Of a DNA stretch of 12,811 nucleotides, positions 1 to 8,192 are shown piece after piece. The position numbers were made by a program, and so were the translations under genes. Numbering within the stretch: the stretch's first letter is position 1; each line of letters starts with the position of its first letter. The notes beneath the pieces were generated by a model that worked only from the letters and a program-made list of their open reading frames with translations, searched no databases and was not told the DNA's origin. Origin of the DNA: Erythrobacter sp. CCH5-A1 (GTDB taxonomy: Bacteria > Pseudomonadota > Alphaproteobacteria > Sphingomonadales > Sphingomonadaceae); assembly GCF_001557115.1 (NCBI RefSeq), contig NZ_LSKQ01000249.1:1-12811 (forward strand), written 5' to 3'.

Positions 1-1
1 A

Positions 2-604
2 AAGCCTGGCCATGCTATCGAGCAAGACCGACCCGACGTCCTGAAGCAGCGTCATGAATGGTTCGAAGGCCAGATCGATCTGGAGCCTGTGCGTCTCGTA
101 TTCATCGATGAGACCTGGACCGCTACCAACATGACCCGCAGCCATGGCCGCTGCCTGAAGGGCGAGCGCTTGCGGATGGGCTTTCCTCACGGTCACCGCA
201 AAACCACCACTCTGGTGGCGGGCCTGCGCATGACCGGCATGGCCGCGCCGATGGTGCTCGACGGCCCGATCAACGGGGACTGGTTCGAGGCCTATGTGTC
301 CAAGGTGCTAGTGCCGGAGTTGCGGCCTGGCGACGTTGTGATCATGGACAACCTGTCTAGACATAAGCGCGCTTCGGTCCGTGACCGGATCGAGGCGGCG
401 GGGGCAAGGTTGCGCTTCCTGCCGCCCTACAGCCCCGACTTCAATCCGATCGAAAAGGCCTTCTCCCGCCTCAAGGCCATGCTCCGCAAAATCGGTGAGC
501 GAACCGTCGGCGGCCTGTGGGATCTCATCGGGAAGCTCGTCGACATCTTCCACCCCTCCGAATGCGCCAACTACTTCAGCTCTTGCGGATATGACCCGGA
601 ATGA
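2..604 (+). CDS. IS630-family transposase, C-terminal part (5' end outside window)
   Basis: This is the DDE catalytic half of an IS630-family (Tc1/mariner-like) transposase. The reading frame is open from base 2, so the protein starts left of the window. A GTG at 89 is only an internal codon, because the residues before it ([14 protein letters not shown] and so on) already read like this family's linker. Visible catalytic residues are the D of FIDETW, the D of VIMDN, and the E of [15 protein letters not shown], in the expected order. The frame ends at TGA 602-604. The element's right terminus is probably at about 617, just before a TA, the dinucleotide this family duplicates. Its left terminus is not visible, so completeness and activity cannot be judged. 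Family assignment is secure. Confidence 0.88.
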   Translation, partial: KPGHAIEQDRPDVLKQRHEWFEGQIDLEPVRLVFIDETWTATNMTRSHGRCLKGERLRMGFPHGHRKTTTLVAGLRMTGMAAPMVLDGPINGDWFEAYVSKVLVPELRPGDVVIMDNLSRHKRASVRDRIEAAGARLRFLPPYSPDFNPIEKAFSRLKAMLRKIGERTVGGLWDLIGKLVDIFHPSECANYFSSCGYDPE

Positions 605-619
605 TCGAAAAACGCCCTA

Positions 620-631
620 GGTAGTGTGGAC
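620..631 (+). repeat. Left terminal inverted repeat of the IS5-family element
   Basis: GGTAGTGTGGAC pairs with GTCCACAGAAAC at 1453-1464. The inner seven bases TGTGGAC are identical, while the outer five match at two positions. Confidence 0.75.
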
Positions 632-687
632 TCTTGGGATTCACATTTGCACTGAAATCTGATTCAAGGTTACTTTTGGAGGTTGCC

Positions 688-1032
688 TTGGGTGTTCTGG
701 ATCGGCTGGTGCTCAGCGACGTGGCTTGGGCGCGGATGGCACCGTTTATTATCGGACGATCGGATCAGCGTGGCTCGACGGGCCGCGACAATCGGATGTT
801 TGTTGAGGGCGTGCTATGGATTGTGCTCACCGGTTCTCCCTGGCGCGATCTTCCCGAGGTCTTTGGCGACTGGAACAGCGTGTTCCGCCGGTTCAGCAGG
901 TGGAGCGCCAAGGGGGTCTGGTGGCGCATGTTCGATGCGATGTCCGATGACCCGGACTTCGAGTATCTGATCGTCGACTCAACCGTCGTTCGCGCCCACC
1001 AACACGCGGCGGGTGCCAAAAAGGGGGCCTGA
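688..1032 (+). CDS. IS5-family transposase, first reading frame (OrfA)
   Basis: N-terminal half of an IS427-type transposase. I place the start at TTG 688 because GGAGG (678-682) lies five bases upstream. The frame is open back to a TTG at 634, but that upstream stretch has no ribosome site and does not look like the family. From the chosen start the protein reads LVLSDVAWARMAPFI, then the family block TGSPWRDLP, then the first catalytic aspartate in YLIVDSTVVRAHQHAAG. The frame stops at TGA 1030-1032, just after a run of five A and five G (1018-1027), where homologues continue GAKKGGPEDQALG. The stop is therefore expected to be bypassed by slippage rather than marking a dead gene. Confidence 0.82.
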   Translation: MGVLDRLVLSDVAWARMAPFIIGRSDQRGSTGRDNRMFVEGVLWIVLTGSPWRDLPEVFGDWNSVFRRFSRWSAKGVWWRMFDAMSDDPDFEYLIVDSTVVRAHQHAAGAKKGA

Positions 1033-1450
1033 AGATCAGGCCCTTGGTCGGTCACGAGGTGGGCTGAGCACCAAGATCCACATGGCGGTTAGAGGCTTGG
1101 GCTGTCCGGTCCGGCTTGCCCTTACCGGCGGCCACTGCGGCGATGCTCCCCAGGCAGGTGCATTGATCGAGGAACTGCCCGCGCAGGTCGTGATGGCCGA
1201 CACGGCGTACGACGCCGATCACCTCCGCCAAGCCATCGCCGCCAAGGGCGCTGTCGCCGTCATCCCCAACACTCCGTCGCGCACGTTCAAATACCCGCTA
1301 GACAAGCATCTCTACGCCCAGCGCCACCTCGTCGAATGCTGCTTCTCGCGTCTCAAGCAGTTCAGGCGCGTCGCCACCCGCTTCGAAAAGACCGCTCGCA
1401 ACTATCTCGCCGTCGTCACCATCGCCGCCATCGTCCTTTGGTTGCGATAA
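1013..1450 (+). CDS. IS5-family transposase, second reading frame (OrfB)
   Basis: C-terminal half of the same transposase, one base forward of the first frame. It begins in earnest at GPEDQALGRSRGGLSTKIH (from about 1025). It carries the second catalytic aspartate in VVMADTAYDADHLR and the C-terminal catalytic glutamate region RHLVECCFSRLKQFRRVATR. It ends VLWLR at TAA 1448-1450, three bases before the right terminal repeat. The GTG at 1013 is unlikely to be a genuine start. The product is expected only as a fusion with the first frame through the A5G5 run. No internal stop or obvious damage is seen, so the element may still be functional. Confidence 0.82.
   Translation: MPKRGPEDQALGRSRGGLSTKIHMAVRGLGCPVRLALTGGHCGDAPQAGALIEELPAQVVMADTAYDADHLRQAIAAKGAVAVIPNTPSRTFKYPLDKHLYAQRHLVECCFSRLKQFRRVATRFEKTARNYLAVVTIAAIVLWLR
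1018..1027 (+). promoter_or_regulatory. A5G5 slippery run joining the two IS5 transposase frames
   Basis: AAAAAGGGGG lies where the first frame's conserved GAKKG ends and the second frame's GPEDQALG begins. Moving between the frames needs a net +1 (or -2) change. Homopolymer runs of this kind are a recognised recoding or transcription-slippage signal in two-frame IS5-family elements. The direction and mechanism here are inferred. Confidence 0.6.
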
Positions 1451-1452
1451 AT

Positions 1453-1464
1453 GTCCACAGAAAC
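1453..1464 (-). repeat. Right terminal inverted repeat of the IS5-family element
   Basis: GTCCACAGAAAC begins three bases after the transposase stop codon. It mirrors the left repeat at 620-631 and is followed by the TA target copy at 1465-1466. Confidence 0.75.
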
Positions 1465-1466
1465 TA

Positions 1467-2096
1467 AGGCGTCTGCAAGGTCTGGCGCCAGATGCCGCGT
1501 GGAAAAACACGCCATTGCCTGCCGCGCGGTGGAGCGGAGGATGCGTGATCTCGGCTTCGCAAGGGCGATCCGTGGCAAGCCGGCACGCACCACGACCAGT
1601 GACAAGGCGGCACCCTACCGGCTGAGTCACGTGTACCGCCGGTTCCATGGAACGGGACCCAACCAAACGTGAGTCTCGGGCTTGACCTATGTCTCGACCT
1701 TAGCCGGGTACGTTCATCTCGCGTTTGTGATGAAAGTCTACGCCCTCTAAATCACGCGCTGGTGGGGCAGCAGAACTGCGCGTGCCAGCTTGTACTCGAT
1801 GCGTTGGAGTAGGTTTTGCACGATCGGCGGCCAGTTCTTCGCGGTGGGCTGATCCGTCACAGCGATCGCGAATGGCAAAATGTCTCGATCAAATAAACCA
1901 AGCGCCTTGCCGAGGCCGGCAGTGAGACATTGGCTGGCAGCGTCGGCGACAGCTATGACGATGCTTTGGCCGAAACGTTCAACGAACTTTAAAATGCCGA
2001 GGTGATATACAATGCTGAAGTGATACCCTGACCCGGACCGTGACAGTCCTTTGGAGCCGTCAAGTTTGCAACGCTCGAATGGGTCGACTGGTGCCA
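1467..2096 (+). pseudogene. Decayed IS3-family orfB transposase (about 630 bp remnant)
   Basis: A transposase fossil, readable only by joining frames. Segment one (from 1468) gives GVCKVWRQM. After a frame change near 1510 it gives AVERRMRDLGF, RGKPARTTTSDKAAP, then an in-frame TGA (1670) where homologues have Trp, then VSGLTYVSTLAGYVHLAFV, a TAA, and RWWGSRTARAS. A second frame change near 1795 leads to VLDALE, a TAG, LHDRRPVLRGGLIRHSDRE, a TAA, GSVGDSYDDALAETFNEL, further stops, and finally FATLEWVDW. The first catalytic Asp (normally SDFTYV) has become Gly. The second Asp (HSDR) and the Glu (ALAET) remain. The 5' part is missing, cut off at the IS junction. Homology fades after about 2096, where the promoter region of the efflux operon should begin. 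Confidence 0.85.
1993..2028 (+). repeat. 18-bp imperfect tandem duplication inside the IS3 fossil
   Basis: Two adjacent 18-base units, 1993-2010 and 2011-2028, both begin AATGC and match at 14 of 18 positions. In translation this repeats Asn-Ala-Glu-Val-Ile, a block that occurs once in functional relatives before the GPW segment. It looks like a local slippage duplication that has since diverged. Confidence 0.55.
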
Positions 2097-2192
2097 AAAA
2101 CTCGAAAGATGCGGTATCATAAAAATGCAAAATTTTTTCGAGGGTATTCCCAATTGCATGCGTATTATAGGTATGATGAAAATAACCGTTCG
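2097..2192 (+). promoter_or_regulatory. Probable promoter/leader region of the metal-efflux operon
   Basis: A 96-base AT-rich stretch between the IS3 fossil and the first operon gene is the only plausible place in this window for the operon's control region. TATTAT at 2163-2168 resembles a -10 box, but no convincing -35 hexamer lies 16-18 bases upstream, which suggests an activator-dependent or weak promoter. A run of T (2133-2138) and a GCATGC palindrome (2155-2160) lie inside. I cannot recognise a binding site for a known metal regulator. Confidence 0.4.
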
Positions 2193-2196
2193 ATGA
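2173..2196 (+). CDS. Possible 7-residue leader peptide overlapping the first operon gene
   Basis: ATG ATG at 2173 opens a tiny frame (MMKITVR) whose TGA stop (2194-2196) overlaps the ATG of the outer-membrane factor at 2193 as ATGA. The main gene has no clear Shine-Dalgarno sequence just before its ATG, whereas AGG at 2169-2171 lies close before the second ATG of the leader. Translational coupling from a leader is therefore conceivable. A frame this short occurs easily by chance, so this is only a hint. Confidence 0.2.
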   Translation: MMKITVR

Positions 2197-3416
2197 ACCA
2201 GAAAATGGTTCGACACAGCTTCGGTATTGCGGTCGCGTCGCTTGGCGCGGCTTTTGTGTGGGCCGCACCGGCATCGGCACAAGATGGTACGCCGCCCACA
2301 TCGCTGCACCAAGCCTACGAGCAAGCTGCCGCGCGATTGCCCGAAACCGCAGCCAGCCCCGAATTGCAGGCACAGGCAGACGCGCAGCGCCGTGCTGCGA
2401 GGGGGCCATTTGTTGGTCCCCCAGTTCTGCGCGGTGATGTTCTGACTCGATTTGACGGGCTTATTGAGCAGGAAGCCAGTATCTCAACGGCTCTAAAATG
2501 GCCGGGTGAAGCGCGGGCGGGGGTCAATGCTGCAACGCTCAGCGGTAATGCAGCACGTGCTGAACTTGCGGCCACGCAACTTGCTCTGGCGGGAAATATT
2601 CGCTCGGCATATTGGCGGCTCGCTGGAGCGCGCCGTGTGATTGATATTGAACAGCAACATGTCGCAACGGCACGAATAGAAGCAGAGCAAGTTCAGCGGC
2701 TGGTAGAGGCCGGAGTGCAGGCAAAGCGCGATCTGTTGGTCGCACAAGCCGATCTTGGCGCTGCATTGGGTAGGCTTTCTGCTGCGGAAAGTGATCTCGC
2801 CGATGCGCAGGCGGCCGTCGAGGCGCTTATCGGCAATGTCCCTGACAGCTTTGGGGATGAAGCCCTGTCTCCGAGCACCGACATCGAAGACCATCCTACA
2901 CTCCTTGCCGCAGAAGCTAGAGCCAAGGCTGCCGAGGCGAGGGCTGGTTATGCACGTTTCAGCACGCGGCCGAGGGTCGAAGGCACAATTGGCGTGCGCC
3001 GTGAACGCAGTGATCCCCGTGGTTCTTACGCAGATGCACTGCTTGTCGGTCTCGCAGTTCCGCTAGGTCGCGATTCGCGTGCGGTTGCGGACGCGGCGGG
3101 CACGCGTGCCGAGGCTTTGTCCGCTGCCGCTGACGCGGCCCGCGTTCGGACGCGCTTAATGGCAGATCAACGTGCCGCCTTGGCGCTTCTTACGGTAGCA
3201 GAGCGGGCGCTTGTTGAAGCCGAAGCGCGGGAGTCTGGTCTGCGCGAGGCCCTCGCGCTGACCGAACGCGGCCAAGAGGAAGGTGAAATTGGCTACATAG
3301 AATTTCTGCGTGCGCGGCAGGCATTGTTCGACGCAGAACGTGATTTAGTTGCTGCACATGTTGCTAAGTCTGCCGCCGTTTCCAACGTCAACCAAGCTAT
3401 GGGTGTATTGCCATGA
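2193..3416 (+). CDS. czcC: CzcC/TolC-family outer-membrane efflux protein
   Basis: Outer-membrane channel of a tripartite RND metal-efflux pump, 407 aa, within the usual range for CzcC/CusC-type proteins. The frame is open further upstream to 2040, but that part is translated IS3 debris. ATG 2193 (MNQKMVRHSF) or ATG 2205 gives a proper signal peptide with a hydrophobic stretch and an APASA cleavage site before QDG. No lipobox cysteine is present, unlike CusC, so the protein is probably not lipidated. The mature protein is rich in Ala, Arg and Glu with long amphipathic helices such as LAGNIRSAYWRLAGARRVI and a second copy near the end (ERGQEEGEIGYIEFLRARQ), the internal duplication typical of TolC-fold proteins. 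It overlaps the next gene by four bases (ATGA). The symbol denotes family, not proven cobalt, zinc or cadmium specificity. Confidence 0.86.
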   Translation: MNQKMVRHSFGIAVASLGAAFVWAAPASAQDGTPPTSLHQAYEQAAARLPETAASPELQAQADAQRRAARGPFVGPPVLRGDVLTRFDGLIEQEASISTALKWPGEARAGVNAATLSGNAARAELAATQLALAGNIRSAYWRLAGARRVIDIEQQHVATARIEAEQVQRLVEAGVQAKRDLLVAQADLGAALGRLSAAESDLADAQAAVEALIGNVPDSFGDEALSPSTDIEDHPTLLAAEARAKAAEARAGYARFSTRPRVEGTIGVRRERSDPRGSYADALLVGLAVPLGRDSRAVADAAGTRAEALSAAADAARVRTRLMADQRAALALLTVAERALVEAEARESGLREALALTERGQEEGEIGYIEFLRARQALFDAERDLVAAHVAKSAAVSNVNQAMGVLP

Positions 3417-5050
3417 TTTTCAGGTCTTTCATGGCGACTATTGCTGCTGCAATACTGCTGTCCACGCCGTCAGCGTCATACGCGCACGGCGATGAAGATC
3501 ATGACGCTGCTGCCGTTGCCTCAGCACCTACAGGGGCAAAGCCGCGGATTGAGGCCCGCACAGCAACGATTGAACTTGTCGCGGCGGTCAACGCCGACGA
3601 CATGACGATCTGGATCGACGGCTGGGCAGACAATGCACCGATAACCAATGCCAATGTGAACGTGACAATTGATGGCAAAAGCCAACCCGCGAAATTAGCG
3701 GGGGGCGTATATACAGTGTCCGACGCTAAACTGGAAACCGCAGGCGCACATCAAGTGGCGTTTCTCATTACGCGCGCAGGGGCTGTTGAATCGCTTTCGG
3801 CTGAACTCAATGTGCCTGACGTCGACGCGGCGACCGCCAGTGGTGGTTGGACATATTGGCTGGCTGTGGCGGGTATAGCAGTGCTGGCTGTTATCGGCTT
3901 GATCTTTTGGCGCTCGCGCAAGACGGGTGCCGCGATTGGTGTGTTGGCGCTTGGGTTATTGCTGTTACAGCCTCGCCCTATTCAGGCGCATGGCGACGAG
4001 GATCACAGCGCGGCCGCCACCACGCCCGTCACAACAGCCCCAGGCGGAGGAGGCGATACAGCCGCCCGGCTTCCTGATGGCGGCGTTTTTGCGCCCAAGG
4101 GTGTTCAGCGGATTATCGGTCTGCGCACAATTGTCGCAGTGGATGGGGTTACAACACCGACAGCCAATCTAACTGGCCAGATTATCGCAGATCCGCGTCG
4201 TGGTGGGTTGGTGCAAAGTGCCACAGGGGGGCGGGTCACTGCGGGCACCTCGGGGATTGCAGTCATCGGACAATCGGTGCGTGCCGGACAGATATTGGCG
4301 ATCATTGAGCCGCCGCTTCAAGCGATCGACCGCGCTTCGCTATCACGCGAACTGGGCGATCTCGATCAACAAATAGCACTCGCTTCCAATCGTGCGGCAC
4401 GGCTCCGACGGCTTGAAGGCGTGGTGCCGCGCCGTGAAATTGAAGAGGCTGCGATTACGCTGCGCGGCCTGCAATCGCGACGGGCTGGACTCGGCCAAGC
4501 GACGTCAGCACGCGAAGTGCTGCGTGCTCCTATCAGCGGCGTTATTTCGGTAAGCGGCGTTCGCGTTGGCCAAGTTGTTGCGGCGCAAACGACTCTGTTC
4601 GAGATTGTCGATCCTTCACGCCTGTATGTGGAAGCCAATTTGTTCGACCGACGCCCTATAGCCGCAGGCGCGAGCGCGGTCGGCAAGACGAGTGACGGCG
4701 CTACGTTTGATCTGGTATTCGAAGGCGCGGGCCTTGCGGACCGGGGCCGGGCGGCACAAGGACTGTTCCGCATTGTGGGGGCGCCGCCACGTTTGCGCAT
4801 TGACGAGAGCGTCACACTTGCGGCACCGCTGGGCGAACCCGTCGCCGGGGTGATCGTGCCGCGTGCGTCGTTGATAAGTGGCTCTAACGGTTTAACCTCG
4901 GTTTTCGTCAAGACGCGCGCTGAAACCTTCGCCCTGCGCAACGTAACAACCGCGCCGGTTGACGCTGGACATGTCGCGATATTAGCGGGGGTCAAGGCTG
5001 AAGAACGTGTGGTGACAAATGGAGCAACTTTGCTCGGTCAGGTTCGCTAG
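3413..5050 (+). CDS. czcB: RND efflux periplasmic adaptor with fused N-terminal exported domain
   Basis: Membrane-fusion (HlyD/CzcB-type) adaptor linking pump and outer-membrane channel, 545 aa, longer than the usual 350-420. In order: signal peptide (1-23), AHGDEDH (24-30), a beta-rich Ig-like domain (about 45-135), a transmembrane helix (147-167), a short RSRKTG loop, and a second hydrophobic segment (173-186) ending IQA. A second AHGDEDH follows (192-198), then the adaptor proper. The adaptor has two lipoyl half-motifs (about 265-300, and [18 protein letters not shown] near 372-389) around a short coiled hairpin (308-356). The second hydrophobic segment plus IQA looks like a former signal peptide, implying fusion of two exported proteins. 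The positive loop fits a cytoplasmic turn, leaving both large domains in the periplasm. The start ATG overlaps the upstream stop, and the pump gene follows after two bases. Confidence 0.86.
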   Translation: MIFRSFMATIAAAILLSTPSASYAHGDEDHDAAAVASAPTGAKPRIEARTATIELVAAVNADDMTIWIDGWADNAPITNANVNVTIDGKSQPAKLAGGVYTVSDAKLETAGAHQVAFLITRAGAVESLSAELNVPDVDAATASGGWTYWLAVAGIAVLAVIGLIFWRSRKTGAAIGVLALGLLLLQPRPIQAHGDEDHSAAATTPVTTAPGGGGDTAARLPDGGVFAPKGVQRIIGLRTIVAVDGVTTPTANLTGQIIADPRRGGLVQSATGGRVTAGTSGIAVIGQSVRAGQILAIIEPPLQAIDRASLSRELGDLDQQIALASNRAARLRRLEGVVPRREIEEAAITLRGLQSRRAGLGQATSAREVLRAPISGVISVSGVRVGQVVAAQTTLFEIVDPSRLYVEANLFDRRPIAAGASAVGKTSDGATFDLVFEGAGLADRGRAAQGLFRIVGAPPRLRIDESVTLAAPLGEPVAGVIVPRASLISGSNGLTSVFVKTRAETFALRNVTTAPVDAGHVAILAGVKAEERVVTNGATLLGQVR

Positions 5051-5052
5051 GT

Positions 5053-8000
5053 ATGTTTGACGCCATTGTCGCCTTTTCACTGCGCAACCGGATACTCGTT
5101 CTGTTTGCCGCCGTGGCGCTTATCGCGATGGGATTATTGTCGGCAAGTCGGCTGCCAGTTGACGTTCTGCCTAACCTTAATCGTCCGGTCGTAACGATAC
5201 TGACTGAGTCGCCGGGTCTCGCTCCGCCTGAAGTCGAAACGCTGGTAACTCGCCCGATTGAAACATCAATGAGCGGCGTCCCTGGTGTTGAGCGTGTGCG
5301 CTCGGTTTCGGGGATCGGACTGTCGGTCGTCTATGTCGAATTTGACTGGAGCGAAGATGTCTTTCGAGCGCGCCAGCAAGTCGCAGAACGACTGACGCTC
5401 GTTCGCGAACAGATCCCGCCGAGCACGGTACCCCAGATGGGACCGGTTACGTCGATTATGGGCGAAATCATGCTCGTTGCGATTCCTTATGGTAAAGCCA
5501 GTCCGATGGAAGCGCGCGAAATTGCAGACTTCCAGATACGGCCTCGCTTGCTGACAATCCCTGGTGTTGCACAAGTTATTCCGATTGGCGGCGAGGTGCG
5601 GCAATATAGGGTCTCGCCCGATCCGGCGGCAATGGCGGCACTTGGCATAACGCTTGATCAGATTGACCGGCAATTGCGCGAATTCGGTACCAACAGCGGT
5701 GGCGGGTTCGTAGATCAGTTTCAAAAGGAATATCTGATCCGGGGTGTTGCGCAGTCGACACGGATCGAAGATCTGCGCGCGTTGGTTGTTGGCGAAAATG
5801 CCAATGGCCCGGTCAGACTTTCGCAAGTTGCCTCGGCTGGTTTTGCAGCCGGTTTCCGGCGGGGCGATGCAGGTTATAATGGCGCGCCAGCGGTGGTTAT
5901 CGCAGTCCAGAAGCAGCCGACAGCAGATACGATCGCAGTAACAACCCAAGTGGAGACTGCCTTAAGGGAAATAACTGCAACGCTACCGGACGGCATTACG
6001 GCTGACAAGGTGCAGTTCCGTCAAGCAGATTTCATCGAAACATCGATCGGCACACTCCAAAAAGTGTTGATCGAAGCGGCGATCGTTGTGGCGGTCGTGC
6101 TTTTCCTGTTCCTTCTTAATTCCCGCACGACTGCAATCTCACTAATATCCCTGCCGATATCGATATTAATCACGGCGATCGTTTTTTCCATTTTCGATTT
6201 GTCGATAAATACGATGACACTTGGCGGTCTGGCTATCGCGATTGGAGAATTGGTCGATGATGCTGTCGTCGATGTAGAAAACGTCTTTCGCCGTCTGCGA
6301 GAGAATGCTGCATCGTCTGAACCGCAATCATCGCTTGTCGTCATCGCCCACGCGTCAGGTGAAGTTCGCTCGGGCATTGTTTATGCGACCGCGATCATCA
6401 TCCTTGTCTTTCTGCCATTGTTCTTTCTTGGGGGGGTCGAAGGACGCCTGTTCGCGCCGTTAGGCCAGGCTTATATTGTGTCGATCCTCGCAAGCTTCGT
6501 CACTGCCGTGACGCTAACTCCAGTGCTTTGCTATTACCTCTTGCCAAAGTTTGCAGCCCTTCATGCCGAGAAGGAATCAGGCGTTGTCACGCGCCTTAAG
6601 AAACTGAATTCGTACGTTCTAGAGTGGGGCTTTGCGCGCGTTCGCGGCGTGCTAATTACCGCTATAATAGTCAGCCTATTGGCTATCAGCGGAGCGTTGT
6701 TGTTGCCACGCGCGTTCTTGCCAACGTTTAATGAAGGTAGCTTTGTTGTCGGTTTTCAACTTGAACCAGGCGTCTCGCTAGAAGCCTCAAGCCAGTTGGC
6801 GGCGACCGCCGAGAAACTATTGCTGCAAATACCGCAGGTCGAGAGCGTCAGTCGGCGGACCGGTCGTGCCGAGCTTGATGAACATGCTGAAGGCGTTCAT
6901 TCAAGCGAAATCGATGTTGCGCTCAAACCCGACGCTGAGGACCGGACTGCGGTTGCTGAGGCAATCCGCAGTAAGCTCGCTGTGCTGCCCGGTTCGGTTT
7001 CAGTTGGAGCCCCGATTGGCCACCGGATCGACCACTTACTTTCGGGGGTGCAAGCGCAGATCGTTGTCAAGATATTCGCCGAAGATCTGGACGGTGCGCG
7101 CGGAAGCGCTGAACAGCTTCGTGCGGCAATATCCGACGTTCCCGGCATCGTCGATTTGCGAATTGAAAAACAGGTACGCGTGCCGCAGCTAGATCTGAGG
7201 ATCGATTATGAGCGGGCGAGCAGTTACGGCATTACGCCAGCAGCAGTGTCCGACGCGATTGCGACGCTGTCGAACGGCAAAATTGTCAGCCGCGTGGTTG
7301 ATGGACTTAAACGCTATGATGTGGTGTTGCGGCTTCCTGACGAAACCCGCACGACGGCGGCATTGGCCGATCTACTCATTGAAACGCCAAGAGGCCCTGT
7401 GCCCCTGCGGAATTTAGCGGAAATCATTGAAACCGATGGCCCCAACCAGATACTACGCGAAGGCGGAAAACGCCGGATCGTGGTTTCCGCGAATGCGGCA
7501 CCAGGTGCCAATTTGGGTAGTATAGTGACCGCAATTGAGGCCGAAGCAGCCAAACTCAAATTACCAGCTGGCGGCTTTGTCCGCGTCGAGGGCCAGTTTG
7601 AGGCGCAGCGCGAAGCCGCATTGACGATCGGTGGCCTGTCACTCGTCTCCTTTGGCATGATTTTCATTCTGTTGTTCACCCGTTACCGTTCGGCCAAATT
7701 GGCACTGATAATCATGGCCGGGGTGCCGATGGCGCTCGTAGGATCGGTAATGGCGCTCGGTGTTGCCGGACTGCCGCTTTCAGTCGCCAGTATGGTCGGA
7801 TTCGTTACACTTACCGGGATCGCATCGCGCAACGGTATTCTGAAGGTCAGCCATTATATCAACCTCGTTCTCCATGAGGGTGAAACATGGGGCGATAAAC
7901 TTATAATTCGCGGCACGCTCGAACGGTTGACGCCCGTGTTAATGACAGCCCTGGCCGCAGGTCTCGCGCTCACGCCGCTACTTATCGGAGCTGACGAACC

Positions 8001-8169
8001 CGGCAAGGAAATCCTCCATCCCGTCGCCGTTACAATCTTTGGCGGGCTGTTGTCGGCGACGTTGCTCGATGCCTTGATCACGCCAATCCTGTTTCGCCTG
8101 TTTGGGCGCGCACCGCTCGAAAACATCATCGCGGAAGCCCGGCAATCGGGCAATTTGCAAGCCTATTGA
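5053..8169 (+). CDS. czcA: Heavy-metal RND efflux pump, inner-membrane subunit (CzcA/CusA family)
   Basis: Proton-driven inner-membrane transporter that moves metal ions from periplasm or cytoplasm through the adaptor and channel to outside. At 1038 aa it is full length, with 12 expected membrane helices and two large periplasmic loops. It starts [17 protein letters not shown], the usual first helix. The helix-4 signature [13 protein letters not shown] (398-410) includes D402, which aligns with the proton-relay Asp of CusA, plus D403, D407 and E409. By manual alignment to remembered E. coli CusA, its three copper-binding methionines correspond here to a glycine near 558, S617 and H661. The adjacent loop is rich in acidic and histidine residues ([17 protein letters not shown], 605-621; [10 protein letters not shown], 656-665). 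This argues against CusA-type Cu(I) chemistry and would suit a divalent ion, but the substrate is inferred. No frameshift or internal stop is seen. Confidence 0.9.
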   Translation: MFDAIVAFSLRNRILVLFAAVALIAMGLLSASRLPVDVLPNLNRPVVTILTESPGLAPPEVETLVTRPIETSMSGVPGVERVRSVSGIGLSVVYVEFDWSEDVFRARQQVAERLTLVREQIPPSTVPQMGPVTSIMGEIMLVAIPYGKASPMEAREIADFQIRPRLLTIPGVAQVIPIGGEVRQYRVSPDPAAMAALGITLDQIDRQLREFGTNSGGGFVDQFQKEYLIRGVAQSTRIEDLRALVVGENANGPVRLSQVASAGFAAGFRRGDAGYNGAPAVVIAVQKQPTADTIAVTTQVETALREITATLPDGITADKVQFRQADFIETSIGTLQKVLIEAAIVVAVVLFLFLLNSRTTAISLISLPISILITAIVFSIFDLSINTMTLGGLAIAIGELVDDAVVDVENVFRRLRENAASSEPQSSLVVIAHASGEVRSGIVYATAIIILVFLPLFFLGGVEGRLFAPLGQAYIVSILASFVTAVTLTPVLCYYLLPKFAALHAEKESGVVTRLKKLNSYVLEWGFARVRGVLITAIIVSLLAISGALLLPRAFLPTFNEGSFVVGFQLEPGVSLEASSQLAATAEKLLLQIPQVESVSRRTGRAELDEHAEGVHSSEIDVALKPDAEDRTAVAEAIRSKLAVLPGSVSVGAPIGHRIDHLLSGVQAQIVVKIFAEDLDGARGSAEQLRAAISDVPGIVDLRIEKQVRVPQLDLRIDYERASSYGITPAAVSDAIATLSNGKIVSRVVDGLKRYDVVLRLPDETRTTAALADLLIETPRGPVPLRNLAEIIETDGPNQILREGGKRRIVVSANAAPGANLGSIVTAIEAEAAKLKLPAGGFVRVEGQFEAQREAALTIGGLSLVSFGMIFILLFTRYRSAKLALIIMAGVPMALVGSVMALGVAGLPLSVASMVGFVTLTGIASRNGILKVSHYINLVLHEGETWGDKLIIRGTLERLTPVLMTALAAGLALTPLLIGADEPGKEILHPVAVTIFGGLLSATLLDALITPILFRLFGRAPLENIIAEARQSGNLQAY

Positions 8170-8192
8170 CCTAAGCAAAAGGATATCTCTCC

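Larger units (their letters stand above)
620..1464 (+). mobile_element. Complete IS5-family (IS427-like) insertion sequence, 845 bp
   Basis: Boundaries come from imperfect 12-bp terminal inverted repeats. The left is GGTAGTGTGGAC at 620-631. The right, read inward on the other strand, is GTTTCTGTGGAC (1453-1464), with 9 of 12 matching. Both ends are flanked by TA (618-619 and 1465-1466), and the shared trinucleotide is CTA. Length and layout, two overlapping frames encoding one transposase, fit the IS427 group of the IS5 family, known for short TA-type target duplications. The element sits exactly between the end of an IS630 element and an IS3 fossil. Confidence 0.82.

Noticed and set aside
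2040..2192. Upstream extension of the outer-membrane factor to a GTG at 2040
   Set aside because: The added 51 residues come from the IS3 remnant and spacer. A proper signal peptide begins only at 2193 or 2205.
1747..2409. 220-codon open frame on the minus strand that could pass as a hypothetical protein
   Set aside because: It is antisense to the IS3 orfB fossil and then to the start of the outer-membrane efflux gene. The plus strand shows ordered IS3 motifs and a signal peptide there.
5266..5949. 227-codon minus-strand frame inside the pump gene
   Set aside because: It is a shadow of the RND pump. It has no recognisable domain, and the plus-strand frame is uninterrupted and family-typical.
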